From the NCBI GenBank assembly GCA_910588865.1, contig CAJUSJ010000008.1, positions 1 through 64,000 on the forward strand: a stretch of 64,000 nucleotides of DNA, given 5' to 3'. Source of the DNA: an uncultured Lachnospiraceae bacterium. GTDB lineage: Bacteria > Bacillota > Clostridia > Lachnospirales > Lachnospiraceae. Shown one piece after another: positions 8,351 to 16,765 of the stretch. Both the position numbers and the translations under genes were made by a program. The notes below the pieces were generated by a model, which did not search any database, had not been told where the DNA came from, and saw nothing but the letters and a program-made list of their open reading frames with translations. How positions within the stretch are numbered: position 1 is the first letter of the stretch; every line of letters starts with the position of its first letter.

Positions 8351-9799
8351 ATGAATATCAAAATCATCTTCTATTTTTTAGGTTGGGTACTGAATATCGA
8401 GGCCCTTTTGATGCTGCTTCCCTGTGTTATATCACTGATCTATGGGGATGGACAGCTCTACGCGTTTCTCGTCGTTATGGCTCTGTGCGCTGTCATAGGC
8501 TGGCTGACCACACACAAACGGCCTGAAAATACCGTATTTTTCGCTAAGGAAGGCTTTGTGGCGGTAGCTCTCATCTGGATCGTGCTCAGTTTTTTCGGTG
8601 CCCTTCCTTTTTATGTCAGTCGGGAGATTCCATCCATGATCGATGCCATGTTTGAGACCATCTCCGGCTTTACTACTACGGGAGCAAGTATCCTGAACAA
8701 TGTGGAAGGGCTTTCTCCTTCTATGCTCATGTGGCGCAGCTTCACTCACTGGGTAGGCGGTATGGGCGTGCTGGTGTTTATCCTCGCCATCCTTCCCTTA
8801 GCTGGCGGCGGTTATGCCATGCACATCATGAGAGCCGAGAGCCCCGGCCCTTCTGTGGGCAAGCTGGCTCCTAAAGTAAAGGACACTGCCAAGATTCTGT
8901 ATGTAATCTATCTTGGCCTGACACTGATTGAGATGGTTTTTCTGCTTCTGGGAGGGATGCCCCTTTTCGATTCCCTGGCCACCAGTTTCGGCACAGCCGG
9001 TACCGGAGGCTTCGGCATCAAGAACAGCAGCATTGCCTTCTATGACAGCTATTACCTCCAGGGAGTTGTCACCGTGTTCATGATTCTGTTCGGTGTCAAC
9101 TTTAATGTGTACTACCTGCTTCTGATGAAACGCTTCAAAGATGCCTTCTCCTGCGAGGAGGCCAGGACCTATCTGGCCATCATCCTGGGGGCCGTGGCCC
9201 TGATCACACTCAATATCCGGGGGGCCTTTGGAAGTCTTTTCGCCGCCTTCCACCATGCCGCTTTTCAGGTGGGATCCATCATCACTACCACGGGATTCTC
9301 CACAGTGGACTTTGACACCTGGCCCCAGCTCTCCAAGACTATCCTGGTGGGCCTGATGTTCGTGGGGGCCTGTGCCGGCAGCACTGGCGGCGGAATGAAG
9401 GTGTCCCGTATGCTGATCTGGCTCAAATCCGTGAAGAGCGAGCTTTCCGCACTGATCCATCCCAGAAGCGTAAAGGTGCTGAAGCTGGAGCACAAAGCCC
9501 TGGATTCTGGAGTCATGCGCTCTGTAAACAATTATTTTATCGCTTATTTTTTCATTTTTGCCGGGTCCGTGTTTATTGTCAGCCTTGACAACTTTGATTT
9601 TACCACCACATTTACGGCAGTGGCAGCTACTTTTAACAACATCGGCCCTGGTCTGGCAGGTGTGGGCCCTATGTGTAATTTTTCTCATCTGTCAGTACTA
9701 TCCAAACTGGTACTCATGTTTGACATGCTGGCCGGAAGGCTGGAGATCTTCCCCATGCTGATCCTGTTCTCGCCATCCACATGGAGGAAGGGCTGGTAG
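8351..9799 (+). CDS. trkH: Trk potassium uptake channel TrkH
   Basis: 482 residues, strongly hydrophobic, with the four pore-loop repeats of the TrkH/KtrB superfamily: SGFTTTGASIL, GTAGTGGFGIK, IITTTGFSTVDF and FNNIGPGL. The glycines of these filters select potassium. It lies in the cytoplasmic membrane and works with TrkA encoded just upstream. The start has AGGAAAGAG before it. The C-terminus is basic and ends normally, and a near-palindromic repeat follows four bases after the stop codon. Confidence 0.95.
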   Translation: MNIKIIFYFLGWVLNIEALLMLLPCVISLIYGDGQLYAFLVVMALCAVIGWLTTHKRPENTVFFAKEGFVAVALIWIVLSFFGALPFYVSREIPSMIDAMFETISGFTTTGASILNNVEGLSPSMLMWRSFTHWVGGMGVLVFILAILPLAGGGYAMHIMRAESPGPSVGKLAPKVKDTAKILYVIYLGLTLIEMVFLLLGGMPLFDSLATSFGTAGTGGFGIKNSSIAFYDSYYLQGVVTVFMILFGVNFNVYYLLLMKRFKDAFSCEEARTYLAIILGAVALITLNIRGAFGSLFAAFHHAAFQVGSIITTTGFSTVDFDTWPQLSKTILVGLMFVGACAGSTGGGMKVSRMLIWLKSVKSELSALIHPRSVKVLKLEHKALDSGVMRSVNNYFIAYFFIFAGSVFIVSLDNFDFTTTFTAVAATFNNIGPGLAGVGPMCNFSHLSVLSKLVLMFDMLAGRLEIFPMLILFSPSTWRKGW

Positions 9800-9802
9800 T
9801 TC

Positions 9803-9834
9803 GTTACTGTTCGCATGGGACATGTGAACGTAAC
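9803..9834. repeat. Short palindromic repeat, copy 1 (after trkH)
   Basis: GTTACTGTTC and GAACGTAAC flank a CATGGGACATG core, forming a near-perfect 32-base palindrome right after the trkH stop. Related sequences occur at 51531-51664 and 54552-54578, so this is a dispersed element. It could fold as an mRNA 3' hairpin, but no T-run follows. Confidence 0.6.
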
Positions 9835-9869
9835 CGTATATGTCTATTTTTACAAAATTGTTAAAAGTG

Positions 9870-9898
9870 TTGCTTTTTTGTTTTAAAAGTATTAAAAT
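9870..9898 (+). promoter_or_regulatory. Promoter for bactofilin-NlpC pair
   Basis: TTGCTT (9870-9875), a 17-base spacer, then TAAAAT (9893-9898), followed 50 bases later by the bactofilin ATG. Five of six -10 bases and four of six -35 bases match the vegetative consensus. Confidence 0.55.
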
Positions 9899-9948
9899 GG
9901 TTAAAAGGGCTGATCTACAGTCCTAAAACAATACAGGGGTGAGGAATT

Positions 9949-10410
9949 ATGTTTAGCTCTAACAAAAAGAGAAACGACACAATCAATACAAGTATGATAA
10001 ACACGATCATCGGAGATAACGCGAAGATAGAAGGTGTGATCACTACCATGGATTCCACCAGGGTAGACGGCAACCTTGAGGGAAAGATTTTATCCGAAAG
10101 CTCTGTCATTGTAGGTGAGAGCGGAACAGTGAGAGGGGATATTCTGGCAGTGGAGATTCTGGTGGCCGGAACTGTGTACGGCAATCTCACCGCGAAAGAG
10201 AAGATTGAGCTCACCAACACCGGAAGGGTTTTAGGAGACATGGTCACAAAGACTCTTGTGATCGACGAAGGTGCCTCCTTTAAAGGAAACTGTACCATGG
10301 AAGTGATGGAAAAGGCAGCCGAGTCGGCCGCGTCCAAAGAGGCCGCCGCGACCCACACAAAAAATATTCCCGACAAGAAATCTGAAAAAGGGTCTGAAAA
10401 AGGAGCATAA
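9949..10410 (+). CDS. Bactofilin (polymer-forming cytoskeletal protein)
   Basis: 153 residues. The middle (about 20-115) is the repeating glycine/valine-rich strand pattern of a bactofilin beta-helix (GNLEGKILSESSVIVGE, GTVYGNLTAKEKIELTN, GRVLGDMVTKTLVI). The N-terminus (SSNKKRNDTINTS) and the alanine/lysine-rich tail (116-153) are disordered. Bactofilins polymerise without nucleotide and scaffold wall-modifying enzymes. The next gene is such an enzyme, with a membrane anchor, so the pair probably forms one wall-remodelling unit. GGGGTGAGG precedes the ATG. Confidence 0.9.
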   Translation: MFSSNKKRNDTINTSMINTIIGDNAKIEGVITTMDSTRVDGNLEGKILSESSVIVGESGTVRGDILAVEILVAGTVYGNLTAKEKIELTNTGRVLGDMVTKTLVIDEGASFKGNCTMEVMEKAAESAASKEAAATHTKNIPDKKSEKGSEKGA

Positions 10411-10418
10411 TCTTATCG

Positions 10419-11444
10419 ATGAAGTGGAAGAGATTTAAGAGAGAACGCATTTCTCTGAATTACACGGTAATGCTGCTCCCTCATTCTCAGAAAAAACCCA
10501 TACATTTCAAAACACCTGTGTGGACGTTCGGACTGATCTTCTTAGGCATCCTGGCTCTTTCCGGAACCTGCCTGTTCTTCGCGGGTTCCCGCCATCAGCT
10601 GAAGGAAGTCCAGTCGGAAAAAGAACAGCTGGAACGGGAGTGGATCTTGCTGGCCGTGGAAAAAGAGATGGCTGACGAGGAAAACGAGAGCCTGCGCCAG
10701 GCCAGGGAACAGCAGGAGCAGGAACTGAAACAGCTGGAGGAGCGGACCAGGGACACCATCCGGGAACTGGAAGAGCTGGTGGAGAGAGAAAACCAGATCC
10801 GTCAGGAGCTGGGGCTGGACCCCTCCGCCTCTGAGGACAGTTCCGAGGACGAAGAAGGCTCTGAGACTGACAGTGTTCGGACAGCGGATACCGAGATCCC
10901 TCTGGGAGCCGAATCTTCTATCAGCCATACGGAGAGAACCATGAGCTTTCTGGCCATTCAGAAAGAACTGAGCAATCTCCAAAACAGCCTTTCCCAGATG
11001 TCCGGCCAATATGACGGATATCTGAACACCATTGAAGAGAAAAAAGAGGCGGAAGCGGCAGAGATCGCCCGGCGGGAAGCTGTGCGCAGAACCGTGGTGA
11101 CCAGCGCCCTCCAGTTTGTGGGCAACCCCTATGTATATGGAGGCAATGATCCCCACACAGGCGCGGACTGCTCTGGTTTTACCAGATATATATTGAGCCA
11201 CTACGGGGGAGTCTATCTCAACAGGACAGCGGCCTCCCAGTCTTCTCAAGGAAGAGCGGTTTCAGCGGATGAAGCCAGGCCGGGGGATCTGGTGTTCTAC
11301 AGCAGCGGCGGTCATGTAAACCATGTGGCCATCTACATCGGCGATGGAAGAGTGGTTCACGCTTCAAACGAGCGGACAGGCATCACCACCTCCGACATGT
11401 ATTACCGAACCCCCTCAAAGATCGTTAATGTTCTGGGAGATTGA
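10419..11444 (+). CDS. Membrane-anchored coiled-coil NlpC/P60 peptidoglycan hydrolase
   Basis: 341 residues: basic cytoplasmic start, membrane span at about 35-55, charged coiled coil 58-130, acidic low-complexity linker 135-160, second short coiled coil 172-225, and an NlpC/P60 (C40) cysteine peptidase domain 226-341. The likely catalytic residues are Cys251 (GADCSGF), His302 (NHVAIYIG) and His314. Such enzymes cut peptide stems in peptidoglycan. It follows the bactofilin gene by 8 bases, which supports a scaffold-hydrolase partnership. The GGAG before the ATG overlaps the end of the bactofilin gene. Confidence 0.88.
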   Translation: MKWKRFKRERISLNYTVMLLPHSQKKPIHFKTPVWTFGLIFLGILALSGTCLFFAGSRHQLKEVQSEKEQLEREWILLAVEKEMADEENESLRQAREQQEQELKQLEERTRDTIRELEELVERENQIRQELGLDPSASEDSSEDEEGSETDSVRTADTEIPLGAESSISHTERTMSFLAIQKELSNLQNSLSQMSGQYDGYLNTIEEKKEAEAAEIARREAVRRTVVTSALQFVGNPYVYGGNDPHTGADCSGFTRYILSHYGGVYLNRTAASQSSQGRAVSADEARPGDLVFYSSGGHVNHVAIYIGDGRVVHASNERTGITTSDMYYRTPSKIVNVLGD

Positions 11445-11464
11445 TTTGTTCCGGAAATTTCTGG

Positions 11465-11493
11465 TTGACAACGCCCAAAAGAGATGGTAATAT
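11465..11493 (+). promoter_or_regulatory. Promoter of the L21 leader and rplU operon
   Basis: A perfect TTGACA (11465-11470), a 17-base spacer and TAATAT (11488-11493). Transcription would begin around 11500 and include the leader RNA. Confidence 0.8.
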
Positions 11494-11496
11494 ATC

Positions 11497-11572
11497 AAAG
11501 TATGCCGCACAACGAGGTTGATAAGTCCAAGGGACACCGAAGTTGGCGAGTAATGATAATAGGAGGTGCCAT
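11497..11572 (+). ncRNA. Ribosomal protein L21 leader
   Basis: The transcribed stretch between the promoter and rplU is about 75 bases long, with paired segments around AACGAGGTT, AAGTCCAAGGGACACC and AAGTTGGCGAGT. It sits where Firmicutes carry the L21 leader, thought to let L21 bind its own mRNA and limit the operon. Identified by position and general sequence; I could not run a covariance search. Confidence 0.65.
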
Positions 11573-11573
11573 T

Positions 11574-11882
11574 ATGTACGCGATTATTGCCACAGGCGGT
11601 AAACAGTACAAGGTTGAGGAAGGCGATATCATTAAGGTTGAAAAGCTTGGTGTAGAAGCTGGCGAGACAGTTACTTTTGACCAGGTACTGGCAGTGAGCA
11701 ACGGCGAGTTATCCATCGGCTGCCCGACCGTAGAGGGAGCAACCGTTACAGCCACCGTTGTCAAAGAAGGCAAGGGCAAAAAGGTGATTGTATACAAGTA
11801 CAAGAGAAAAACCGGATACCATAAGAAAAATGGTCACAGACAGCTCTTTACTCAGGTTAAGATCGATAAGATCAACGCATAG
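11574..11882 (+). CDS. rplU: 50S ribosomal protein L21 (bL21)
   Basis: 102 residues beginning [18 protein letters not shown], the conserved L21 N-terminus, with the basic [16 protein letters not shown] end that binds 23S rRNA. The frame is open from 11484, but the true start is the ATG at 11574, preceded by AGGAGGTG and matching the family; the upstream part is the leader RNA. First gene of rplU-prp-rpmA. Confidence 0.97.
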   Translation: MYAIIATGGKQYKVEEGDIIKVEKLGVEAGETVTFDQVLAVSNGELSIGCPTVEGATVTATVVKEGKGKKVIVYKYKRKTGYHKKNGHRQLFTQVKIDKINA

Positions 11883-11884
11883 TT

Positions 11885-12223
11885 ATGATCAATGTAACCG
11901 TATTGACAGATTCCGGACATCAGTATATCGGTATTGAGATGATGGGACATGCCGGTTTCGCGGGTTCGCCCGCAGAGGGACAGGAGCTTGTCTGTGCCGC
12001 GGTTTCCGCGCTCACTCTCAACATGGCCAATTCTGTGGAACATTTTACAGATGACCTTTTTAAAGCCGATGAAGATGATGAAGCCGGCGGGTTTTCCTTC
12101 CGCTTCACATCAACGATCAGTTCAGAGTCAAAACTTCTTATGAATTCTCTGGTGTTCGGCCTTATGAACATAGAGGAAGAATATGGAGAGCCATATATAA
12201 AAGTCTGTTTGAAGGAGGTGTAA
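11885..12223 (+). CDS. prp: Ribosomal-processing cysteine protease Prp
   Basis: 112 residues. GHAGFA (His) and ELVCAAVSAL (Cys) form the catalytic pair of the Prp (YsxB) family. Prp removes a short N-terminal extension from ribosomal protein L27 before its assembly. The gene lies between rplU and rpmA, two bases after rplU, as in other Firmicutes, and the L27 encoded next does have the extension. Confidence 0.95.
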   Translation: MINVTVLTDSGHQYIGIEMMGHAGFAGSPAEGQELVCAAVSALTLNMANSVEHFTDDLFKADEDDEAGGFSFRFTSTISSESKLLMNSLVFGLMNIEEEYGEPYIKVCLKEV

Positions 12224-12226
12224 GTG

Positions 12227-12517
12227 ATGTTTAAGATGAACCTTCAGTTATTTGCTCATAAAAAAGGAGTTGGTTCCACCAAGAACGGCAGAGATTCCGA
12301 GTCCAAGAGACTGGGTGCCAAGAGGGCTGACGGACAGTTTGTTCTGGCCGGCAACATTCTCTACAGACAGCGTGGTACTAAGATCCATCCAGGTGTCAAT
12401 GTAGGACGCGGCGGCGATGATACATTGTATGCCAGAGTTGATGGCATTGTGCGATTCGAGAGAAAGGGCAGAGACAAAAAGCAGGTTTCTGTATATCCCA
12501 GAACAATCAATGAGTAA
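12227..12517 (+). CDS. rpmA: 50S ribosomal protein L27 (bL27) with cleavable N-terminal extension
   Basis: 96 residues. The start [20 protein letters not shown] contains the [10 protein letters not shown] motif at which Prp cuts (after Phe), exposing the AHKKG end that reaches the peptidyl-transferase centre. The ATG at 12227 is preferred over the GTG at 12224 because GGAGG lies 8 bases before it. The gene ends at a rho-independent terminator. Confidence 0.96.
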   Translation: MFKMNLQLFAHKKGVGSTKNGRDSESKRLGAKRADGQFVLAGNILYRQRGTKIHPGVNVGRGGDDTLYARVDGIVRFERKGRDKKQVSVYPRTINE

Positions 12518-12524
12518 TTTGGAT

Positions 12525-12557
12525 GGCTTCATACTTGCGATGTATGAAGCCATTTTT
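12525..12557 (+). terminator. Terminator after rpmA
   Basis: GGCTTCATAC and GTATGAAGCC form a perfect 10-base stem around a 7-base loop, followed by ATTTTT. Confidence 0.9.
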
Positions 12558-12669
12558 CAATATGACGCAAATGTTCAGTAACGTCACAGGAGCGCGAACC
12601 AGCGGGACAAGGCACGGCCTACTGAACACTCGGGGTTTGATTTCATATTTCAGAAAGGTACGGTGAACC

Positions 12670-13956
12670 ATGTTTGCAGATCGCGCGAAGATATTTATTA
12701 AGTCCGGAAAAGGCGGTGACGGACATGTCAGCTTCCGGAGGGAACTGTATGTCCCCAACGGCGGACCTGACGGCGGAGACGGCGGTAAAGGCGGAGATAT
12801 CATATTTCAGGTAGATGATGGCCTGAACACCCTGATTGATTTCAGACAGACCCGGAAATATATTGCCACAGCCGGGCAGCCCGGCGGCAAGAAGCGATGC
12901 CACGGCGCTAATGGAAAGGACCTGGTTATTAAGGTTCCCGAGGGAACGGTTATCAAAGATTTTGAGACCAATAAGGTTATTGCTGATATGTCAGGAGAAT
13001 GCCGGAGAGAGGTGGTCCTAAAAGGCGGCAAAGGAGGACTTGGCAACATGCACTATGTCACCTCCACCATGCAGGCCCCCAAGTATGCCCAGCCAGGTCA
13101 GGACAGCCAGGAACTTTGGGTCACCCTGGAACTGAAAGTGATCGCTGACGCGGGGCTTGTAGGCTTTCCCAATGTGGGCAAATCCACACTTCTGTCCAGG
13201 GTCAGCAACGCCAGGCCCAAGATCGCCAACTATCATTTTACCACCTTGGATCCCCATCTGGGAGTAGTGGACTTAGATACAGGGGCAGGATTTGTCATGG
13301 CGGATATTCCGGGGCTGATTGAGGGCGCTTCTCAAGGCATCGGCCTGGGTCATGATTTTCTGCGCCATATCGAGCGGACCAAGGTGCTGATCCATGTGGT
13401 AGACGCCGCCTCCACGGAGGGACGGGATCCAGTGGAAGATATTCGTACTATCAATGAGGAATTAAAGGCCTACAATCCTGATCTTCAGCGCCGTCCCCAG
13501 GTGATCGCCGCCAACAAGATCGACGCCATCTATGAAGGAGATGAGGATCCGGTGGAGAGGATCCGCCAGGTTTTTGAGCCCGAGGGGATCGCCGTGTATC
13601 CCATCTCGGCAGTAAGCGGCAAAGGGGTGAAGGAGCTTCTCTACGGTGTCTATGAGATCCTCAAGGGGTTGGACACCAAGCCCATAGTATTTGAAAAAGA
13701 ATTTGACACCAACCAGCTGAGGGCAGGGGCTAACCTTCCTTATACCGTTGAGCGCAACCAGAACGGCGAATATGTTGTAGAGGGGCCCAGGATCGAAAAA
13801 ATGCTTGGCTACACCAATCTGGAATCGGAAAAGGGATTTGTCTTTTTCCAAAATTTCCTGAGGGATTCCGGTATTCTGGAAGAACTGGAAAAGGCTGGTA
13901 TCGAGGAAGGCGATACTGTCCGTATGTACGGTCTGGCCTTTGACTATTATAAATGA
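12670..13956 (+). CDS. obgE: GTPase Obg (CgtA)
   Basis: 428 residues in the order expected for Obg: a glycine-rich Obg fold at the N-terminus (GKGGDGHVSFRRE, GGDGGKGGD), a GTPase domain (GFPNVGKSTLL as P-loop, DIPGLIEGAS, NKID) and a C-terminal OCT domain (about 340-428). Obg binds the 50S subunit late in assembly and links it to growth control. It begins after AAAGG. The 150 bases before it hold the rpmA terminator, so it has its own promoter, which I could not place. Confidence 0.97.
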   Translation: MFADRAKIFIKSGKGGDGHVSFRRELYVPNGGPDGGDGGKGGDIIFQVDDGLNTLIDFRQTRKYIATAGQPGGKKRCHGANGKDLVIKVPEGTVIKDFETNKVIADMSGECRREVVLKGGKGGLGNMHYVTSTMQAPKYAQPGQDSQELWVTLELKVIADAGLVGFPNVGKSTLLSRVSNARPKIANYHFTTLDPHLGVVDLDTGAGFVMADIPGLIEGASQGIGLGHDFLRHIERTKVLIHVVDAASTEGRDPVEDIRTINEELKAYNPDLQRRPQVIAANKIDAIYEGDEDPVERIRQVFEPEGIAVYPISAVSGKGVKELLYGVYEILKGLDTKPIVFEKEFDTNQLRAGANLPYTVERNQNGEYVVEGPRIEKMLGYTNLESEKGFVFFQNFLRDSGILEELEKAGIEEGDTVRMYGLAFDYYK

Positions 13957-13982
13957 TGCCGCGTTTGAAAAGCGGTAACACT

Positions 13983-14001
13983 AGGTGCCTTAGGGGCACC
14001 T
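13983..14001 (+). other. Hairpin between obgE and yhbY
   Basis: AGGTGCC and GGCACCT pair around a 5-base loop, just before the AAAGGGG ribosome binding site of yhbY. No T-run follows, so it is more likely an RNA processing or spacing structure than a terminator. Confidence 0.4.
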
Positions 14002-14016
14002 GAAAGGGGTTTATTT

Positions 14017-14310
14017 ATGACTACAAAACAGCGGTCCTATCTAAAAGGCCTTGCCATGACCATAGAGCCTATCTTACAGATCGGCAAATCCAGCCTCACT
14101 CCCGAGGTGACAGCCGCTGTGGCCGAGGCTCTGGAGGCCAGAGAGCTGATCAAGATCAGTGTGCTGAAAAACTGTGTGGATGATAACCAGGAGCTGGCGC
14201 GGATCCTGTCTGAGCGCACCCATTCTGAGGTGGTACAGGTAATCGGAAAAAAGATCGTGCTCTACAAGCAGGCAAAGGACGATAAAAAACGAAAGATCAC
14301 ACTTCCTTAA
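14017..14310 (+). CDS. yhbY: YhbY-family (CRM domain) RNA-binding protein
   Basis: 97 residues forming one CRM domain: KGLAMTIEPILQIGKSSLTPEV near the start and VVQVIGKKIVLYKQ near the end, with a basic tail. The GKSS loop is the RNA-contacting part. YhbY proteins associate with pre-50S particles. Its place between obgE and nadD-yqeK-rsfS, several of them ribosome-linked, agrees with that. Confidence 0.93.
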   Translation: MTTKQRSYLKGLAMTIEPILQIGKSSLTPEVTAAVAEALEARELIKISVLKNCVDDNQELARILSERTHSEVVQVIGKKIVLYKQAKDDKKRKITLP

Positions 14311-14322
14311 AGGAGTTTTCCC

Positions 14323-14949
14323 ATGATGTCAAAAAAAGTTGGAATTATGGGGGGTACCTTTGACCCTGTCCACAACGGCCATCTGCTGCTGGGAAGACAG
14401 GCCTACACGGAATACCATCTGGACTCTGTGTGGTTTATGCCTTCAGGGCAGCCGCCTCATAAAAGAGACCATAGTGTGACAGATGGAACTCACCGGCAGG
14501 CTATGGTAAAACTGGCCATAAAAGACGATCCCTCCTTTGAATTTTCCGATTTTGAGTTCCAGCGAAATGGGAATACTTATACAGCCCAAACCATGGCTCT
14601 GTTAAAGGAGGCATTTCCCCAGCACCACTTTTTCTATATTATTGGAGCGGACTCTCTGTATGAGATAGAAGGCTGGTATCATCCAGAACAGGTAATGGCC
14701 AGCGTGCCTTTTCTGGTAGCGGACAGGGAGTATGAAAAAGATCACAGATCCCTGAAGGACCAGATCCTTCATTTGAACCAACTTTACAATGCCAGAATCT
14801 ACTTGCTGCACTGTAAAGAGGTGGACATCGCTTCTGCCCGGATCAGACAGGCGGTAAGAGAAGGCGAATCCATCCAGGGCCTGGTCCCTCAGGCGGTGAG
14901 AGAGTACATTGCTGCCCATAATCTCTATGGGGCAGACAAATCTGAGTAA
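14323..14949 (+). CDS. nadD: Nicotinate-nucleotide adenylyltransferase
   Basis: 208 residues. GGTFDPVHNGHLLL is the nucleotidyltransferase HxGH-type site near residue 10, and ASARIRQAV near the end is the counterpart of the ISSTxIR motif. It joins AMP to nicotinate mononucleotide to make deamido-NAD. The start follows AAAGGAG. It is next to yqeK and rsfS, the usual Firmicutes arrangement. Confidence 0.96.
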   Translation: MMSKKVGIMGGTFDPVHNGHLLLGRQAYTEYHLDSVWFMPSGQPPHKRDHSVTDGTHRQAMVKLAIKDDPSFEFSDFEFQRNGNTYTAQTMALLKEAFPQHHFFYIIGADSLYEIEGWYHPEQVMASVPFLVADREYEKDHRSLKDQILHLNQLYNARIYLLHCKEVDIASARIRQAVREGESIQGLVPQAVREYIAAHNLYGADKSE

Positions 14950-14965
14950 CCGGGAGGCTGAAGCT

Positions 14966-15556
14966 ATGAACTCTCAGATTCTTAAGCTGAGAAAAAAACT
15001 GAAATCCAAACTGAGCGAATCGCGCTATGAACATTCACTGAGCGTATCCTTTACCTGTGTATGCCTTGCCATGCGGTATGGGTATCCCCTGGACAAAGCG
15101 GAGCTGGCCGGCCTGACCCACGACTGCGCCAAATGCTACCGTGATTCTGAAATCCTGAAATTCTGTCAGAAACACAAGATCCCTGTCTCTGACGGGGAGA
15201 TGAAAGCGCCTGCTGTACTCCACGCCAAATATGGCGCGTGGCTTGCCCAAAAGCGCTATGGGATCGAAGATAAGGAGATCCTGGCAGCGATCGCCTGCCA
15301 CACTACAGGAAAGCCGAACATGGGACTCCTGGACAAGATCCTATATATTGCCGACTATATTGAGGCCCGCAGAGACAAGGCGGGAAATCTGACAGCCATG
15401 AGAAAACTGGCTTTCGTGGATCTGGATGAAGCTCTCTATCAGATCATGAAGGGAACTCTGGATTATCTTGCCAAAAAAGGCAGCCGGGTGGATCCCATGA
15501 CCGCGGAAGCTTTTTCCTACTATGACAATGCCAGAAAAACCGCGAAACAGGCATAG
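14966..15556 (+). CDS. yqeK: YqeK family HD-domain hydrolase (Ap4A symmetrical type)
   Basis: 196 residues. RYEHSLSV, THDCAKCY and CHTTG are the metal-binding His/Asp elements of an HD domain. YqeK proteins split diadenosine tetraphosphate into two ADP. The frame is open from 14909, but ATG 14966 follows GGAGG by 9 bases and gives the family's N-terminus. Located 16 bases after nadD. Confidence 0.92.
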   Translation: MNSQILKLRKKLKSKLSESRYEHSLSVSFTCVCLAMRYGYPLDKAELAGLTHDCAKCYRDSEILKFCQKHKIPVSDGEMKAPAVLHAKYGAWLAQKRYGIEDKEILAAIACHTTGKPNMGLLDKILYIADYIEARRDKAGNLTAMRKLAFVDLDEALYQIMKGTLDYLAKKGSRVDPMTAEAFSYYDNARKTAKQA

Positions 15557-15579
15557 TGTAATCAATTGGCCGCATATAT

Positions 15580-15601
15580 GGGGCTAAGACATCTCAGCCC
15601 C
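15580..15601 (+). other. Hairpin before rsfS
   Basis: GGGGCT and AGCCCC are arms around a 10-base loop between yqeK and rsfS. No U-run follows, so I do not call it a terminator. It may be an mRNA processing structure. Confidence 0.35.
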
Positions 15602-15624
15602 ACATCATACGAGGAGAATATTAT

Positions 15625-15978
15625 ATGTCACAATCTTTAGAAATGGTTAAATTGGCCAAAAAGGCCTTAGAAGACAAGAAGGCTCAGGATATCAAGATCA
15701 TCGACATCCGGGATGTAACTGTGATCGCTGATTATTTCCTTATCGCGGACGGCTCCAATCCCAACCAGGTACAGGCCATGGTAGATAATGTGGAAGAGGT
15801 CCTGGGAAAAGCCGGGTATGAGTGCCGTCAGATCGAAGGGTATGGTGCCGGAGGATGGATTCTCATGGATTACGGCGACATCATCGTGCATGCCTTTTCC
15901 AGAGAAGACCGCCTGTTCTATGATCTGGAGCGGATCTGGAGAGACGGAAAACTGCTGGATGAAGCTGAATTGGACTGA
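15625..15978 (+). CDS. rsfS: Ribosome silencing factor RsfS
   Basis: 117 residues with DIRDVTVIADYFLIADG and YGAGGWILMDYGDIIVHAF, conserved in RsfS/Iojap. It binds L14 on the large subunit and blocks joining with the 30S when nutrients are scarce. Last gene of the + strand run; a strong hairpin terminator follows. GAGGAG precedes the ATG. Confidence 0.96.
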   Translation: MSQSLEMVKLAKKALEDKKAQDIKIIDIRDVTVIADYFLIADGSNPNQVQAMVDNVEEVLGKAGYECRQIEGYGAGGWILMDYGDIIVHAFSREDRLFYDLERIWRDGKLLDEAELD

Positions 15979-16031
15979 CCAATGGCGAGAATGTATGCCG
16001 CTGACAACTAAACTGGCAATAAGACACACCG

Positions 16032-16085
16032 GCCTGAGAAGATCTGCCTGAAAATCAGATCTTCTCAGGCTGGTATTATTTTTAT
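16032..16085. terminator. Bidirectional terminator between rsfS and lexA
   Basis: A perfect 15-base stem (16032-16046 with 16056-16070, GCCTGAGAAGATCTG and its complement) followed by TGGTATTATTTTTAT on the + strand. It separates the convergent rsfS and lexA transcripts. Confidence 0.85.
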
Positions 16086-16150
16086 AAACCATCAGAAAAT
16101 GTGTCCCCCGCAAATCTTGTTTACATAAAATAATTATGTCAACTTATTTC

Positions 16151-16765
16151 TTACATAATACGCACCAATCCCACAACTACTCCCAGAATCTTCACCTCAT
16201 CTACAATGATCGGTTCCAGCTCATCGTTCTCCGGCTGAAGGCGGTAGTGTCCCCGCTCCTTGAAGAAACGCTTTACCGTGGCGGAATCACCTACCAGGGC
16301 CACTACAATCTCCCCGTTCCTGGCATACTCCTGCTGCTTTACAAGAATCTGATCCCCGCTGAGAATTCCCGCGTTGATCATGCTCTCGCCCTTAACCCTG
16401 AGCATAAAGGTCTGTTGATTGGGCAAAAGCTCCACGGGAATAGGGAAGTAGTTCTCAATATTCTCCTCAGCCAGAATCGGCTGTCCCGCGGCCACTGTGC
16501 CGATCATAGGCACATTGACCAGTTCCCGTCTGCTAAGATTAAAGCAGTCATCAATAATCTCAATGGTTCGAGGCTTTGTGGGATCTCTGCGAATGTAGCC
16601 GTTCCGCTCCAGGGCCTCCAGATGAGAGTGGACCGACGAGGTGGACTTTAACCCCACAGCCTCACAGATCTCCCTGACAGAGGGTGGATAGCCCTTCCTC
16701 AAAATGCTTTCTTTTATATATTCCAGTATCTGCTGCTGCTTTGGTGTTATCTTTCCCTGTGCCAT
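16151..16765 (-). CDS. lexA: SOS repressor LexA
   Basis: 204 residues: an N-terminal winged helix (ITPKQQQILEYIKES, then TSSVHSHLEALE) and a C-terminal self-cleaving peptidase, with the Ala-Gly cleavage site in GTVAAGQP, the catalytic Ser in KGESM and the Lys in SATVKRFF. RecA filaments trigger its cleavage during DNA damage. ATG 16765 is chosen because GGGAGGTC precedes it. Its promoter contains a LexA box, so it represses itself, and it shares the control region with a LysM gene. Confidence 0.97.
   Translation of the reverse strand: MAQGKITPKQQQILEYIKESILRKGYPPSVREICEAVGLKSTSSVHSHLEALERNGYIRRDPTKPRTIEIIDDCFNLSRRELVNVPMIGTVAAGQPILAEENIENYFPIPVELLPNQQTFMLRVKGESMINAGILSGDQILVKQQEYARNGEIVVALVGDSATVKRFFKERGHYRLQPENDELEPIIVDEVKILGVVVGLVRIM

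Noticed and set aside
8798..9688. 296-residue minus frame inside trkH
   Set aside because: Antisense shadow of a well-conserved membrane protein gene, rich in His/Gly with no domain.
11484..11573. N-terminal extension of L21
   Set aside because: No family support, no binding site at the upstream ATG, and the stretch overlaps the leader RNA and promoter.
16136..16651. 171-residue + frame opposite lexA
   Set aside because: Antisense shadow of lexA, no ribosome binding site.
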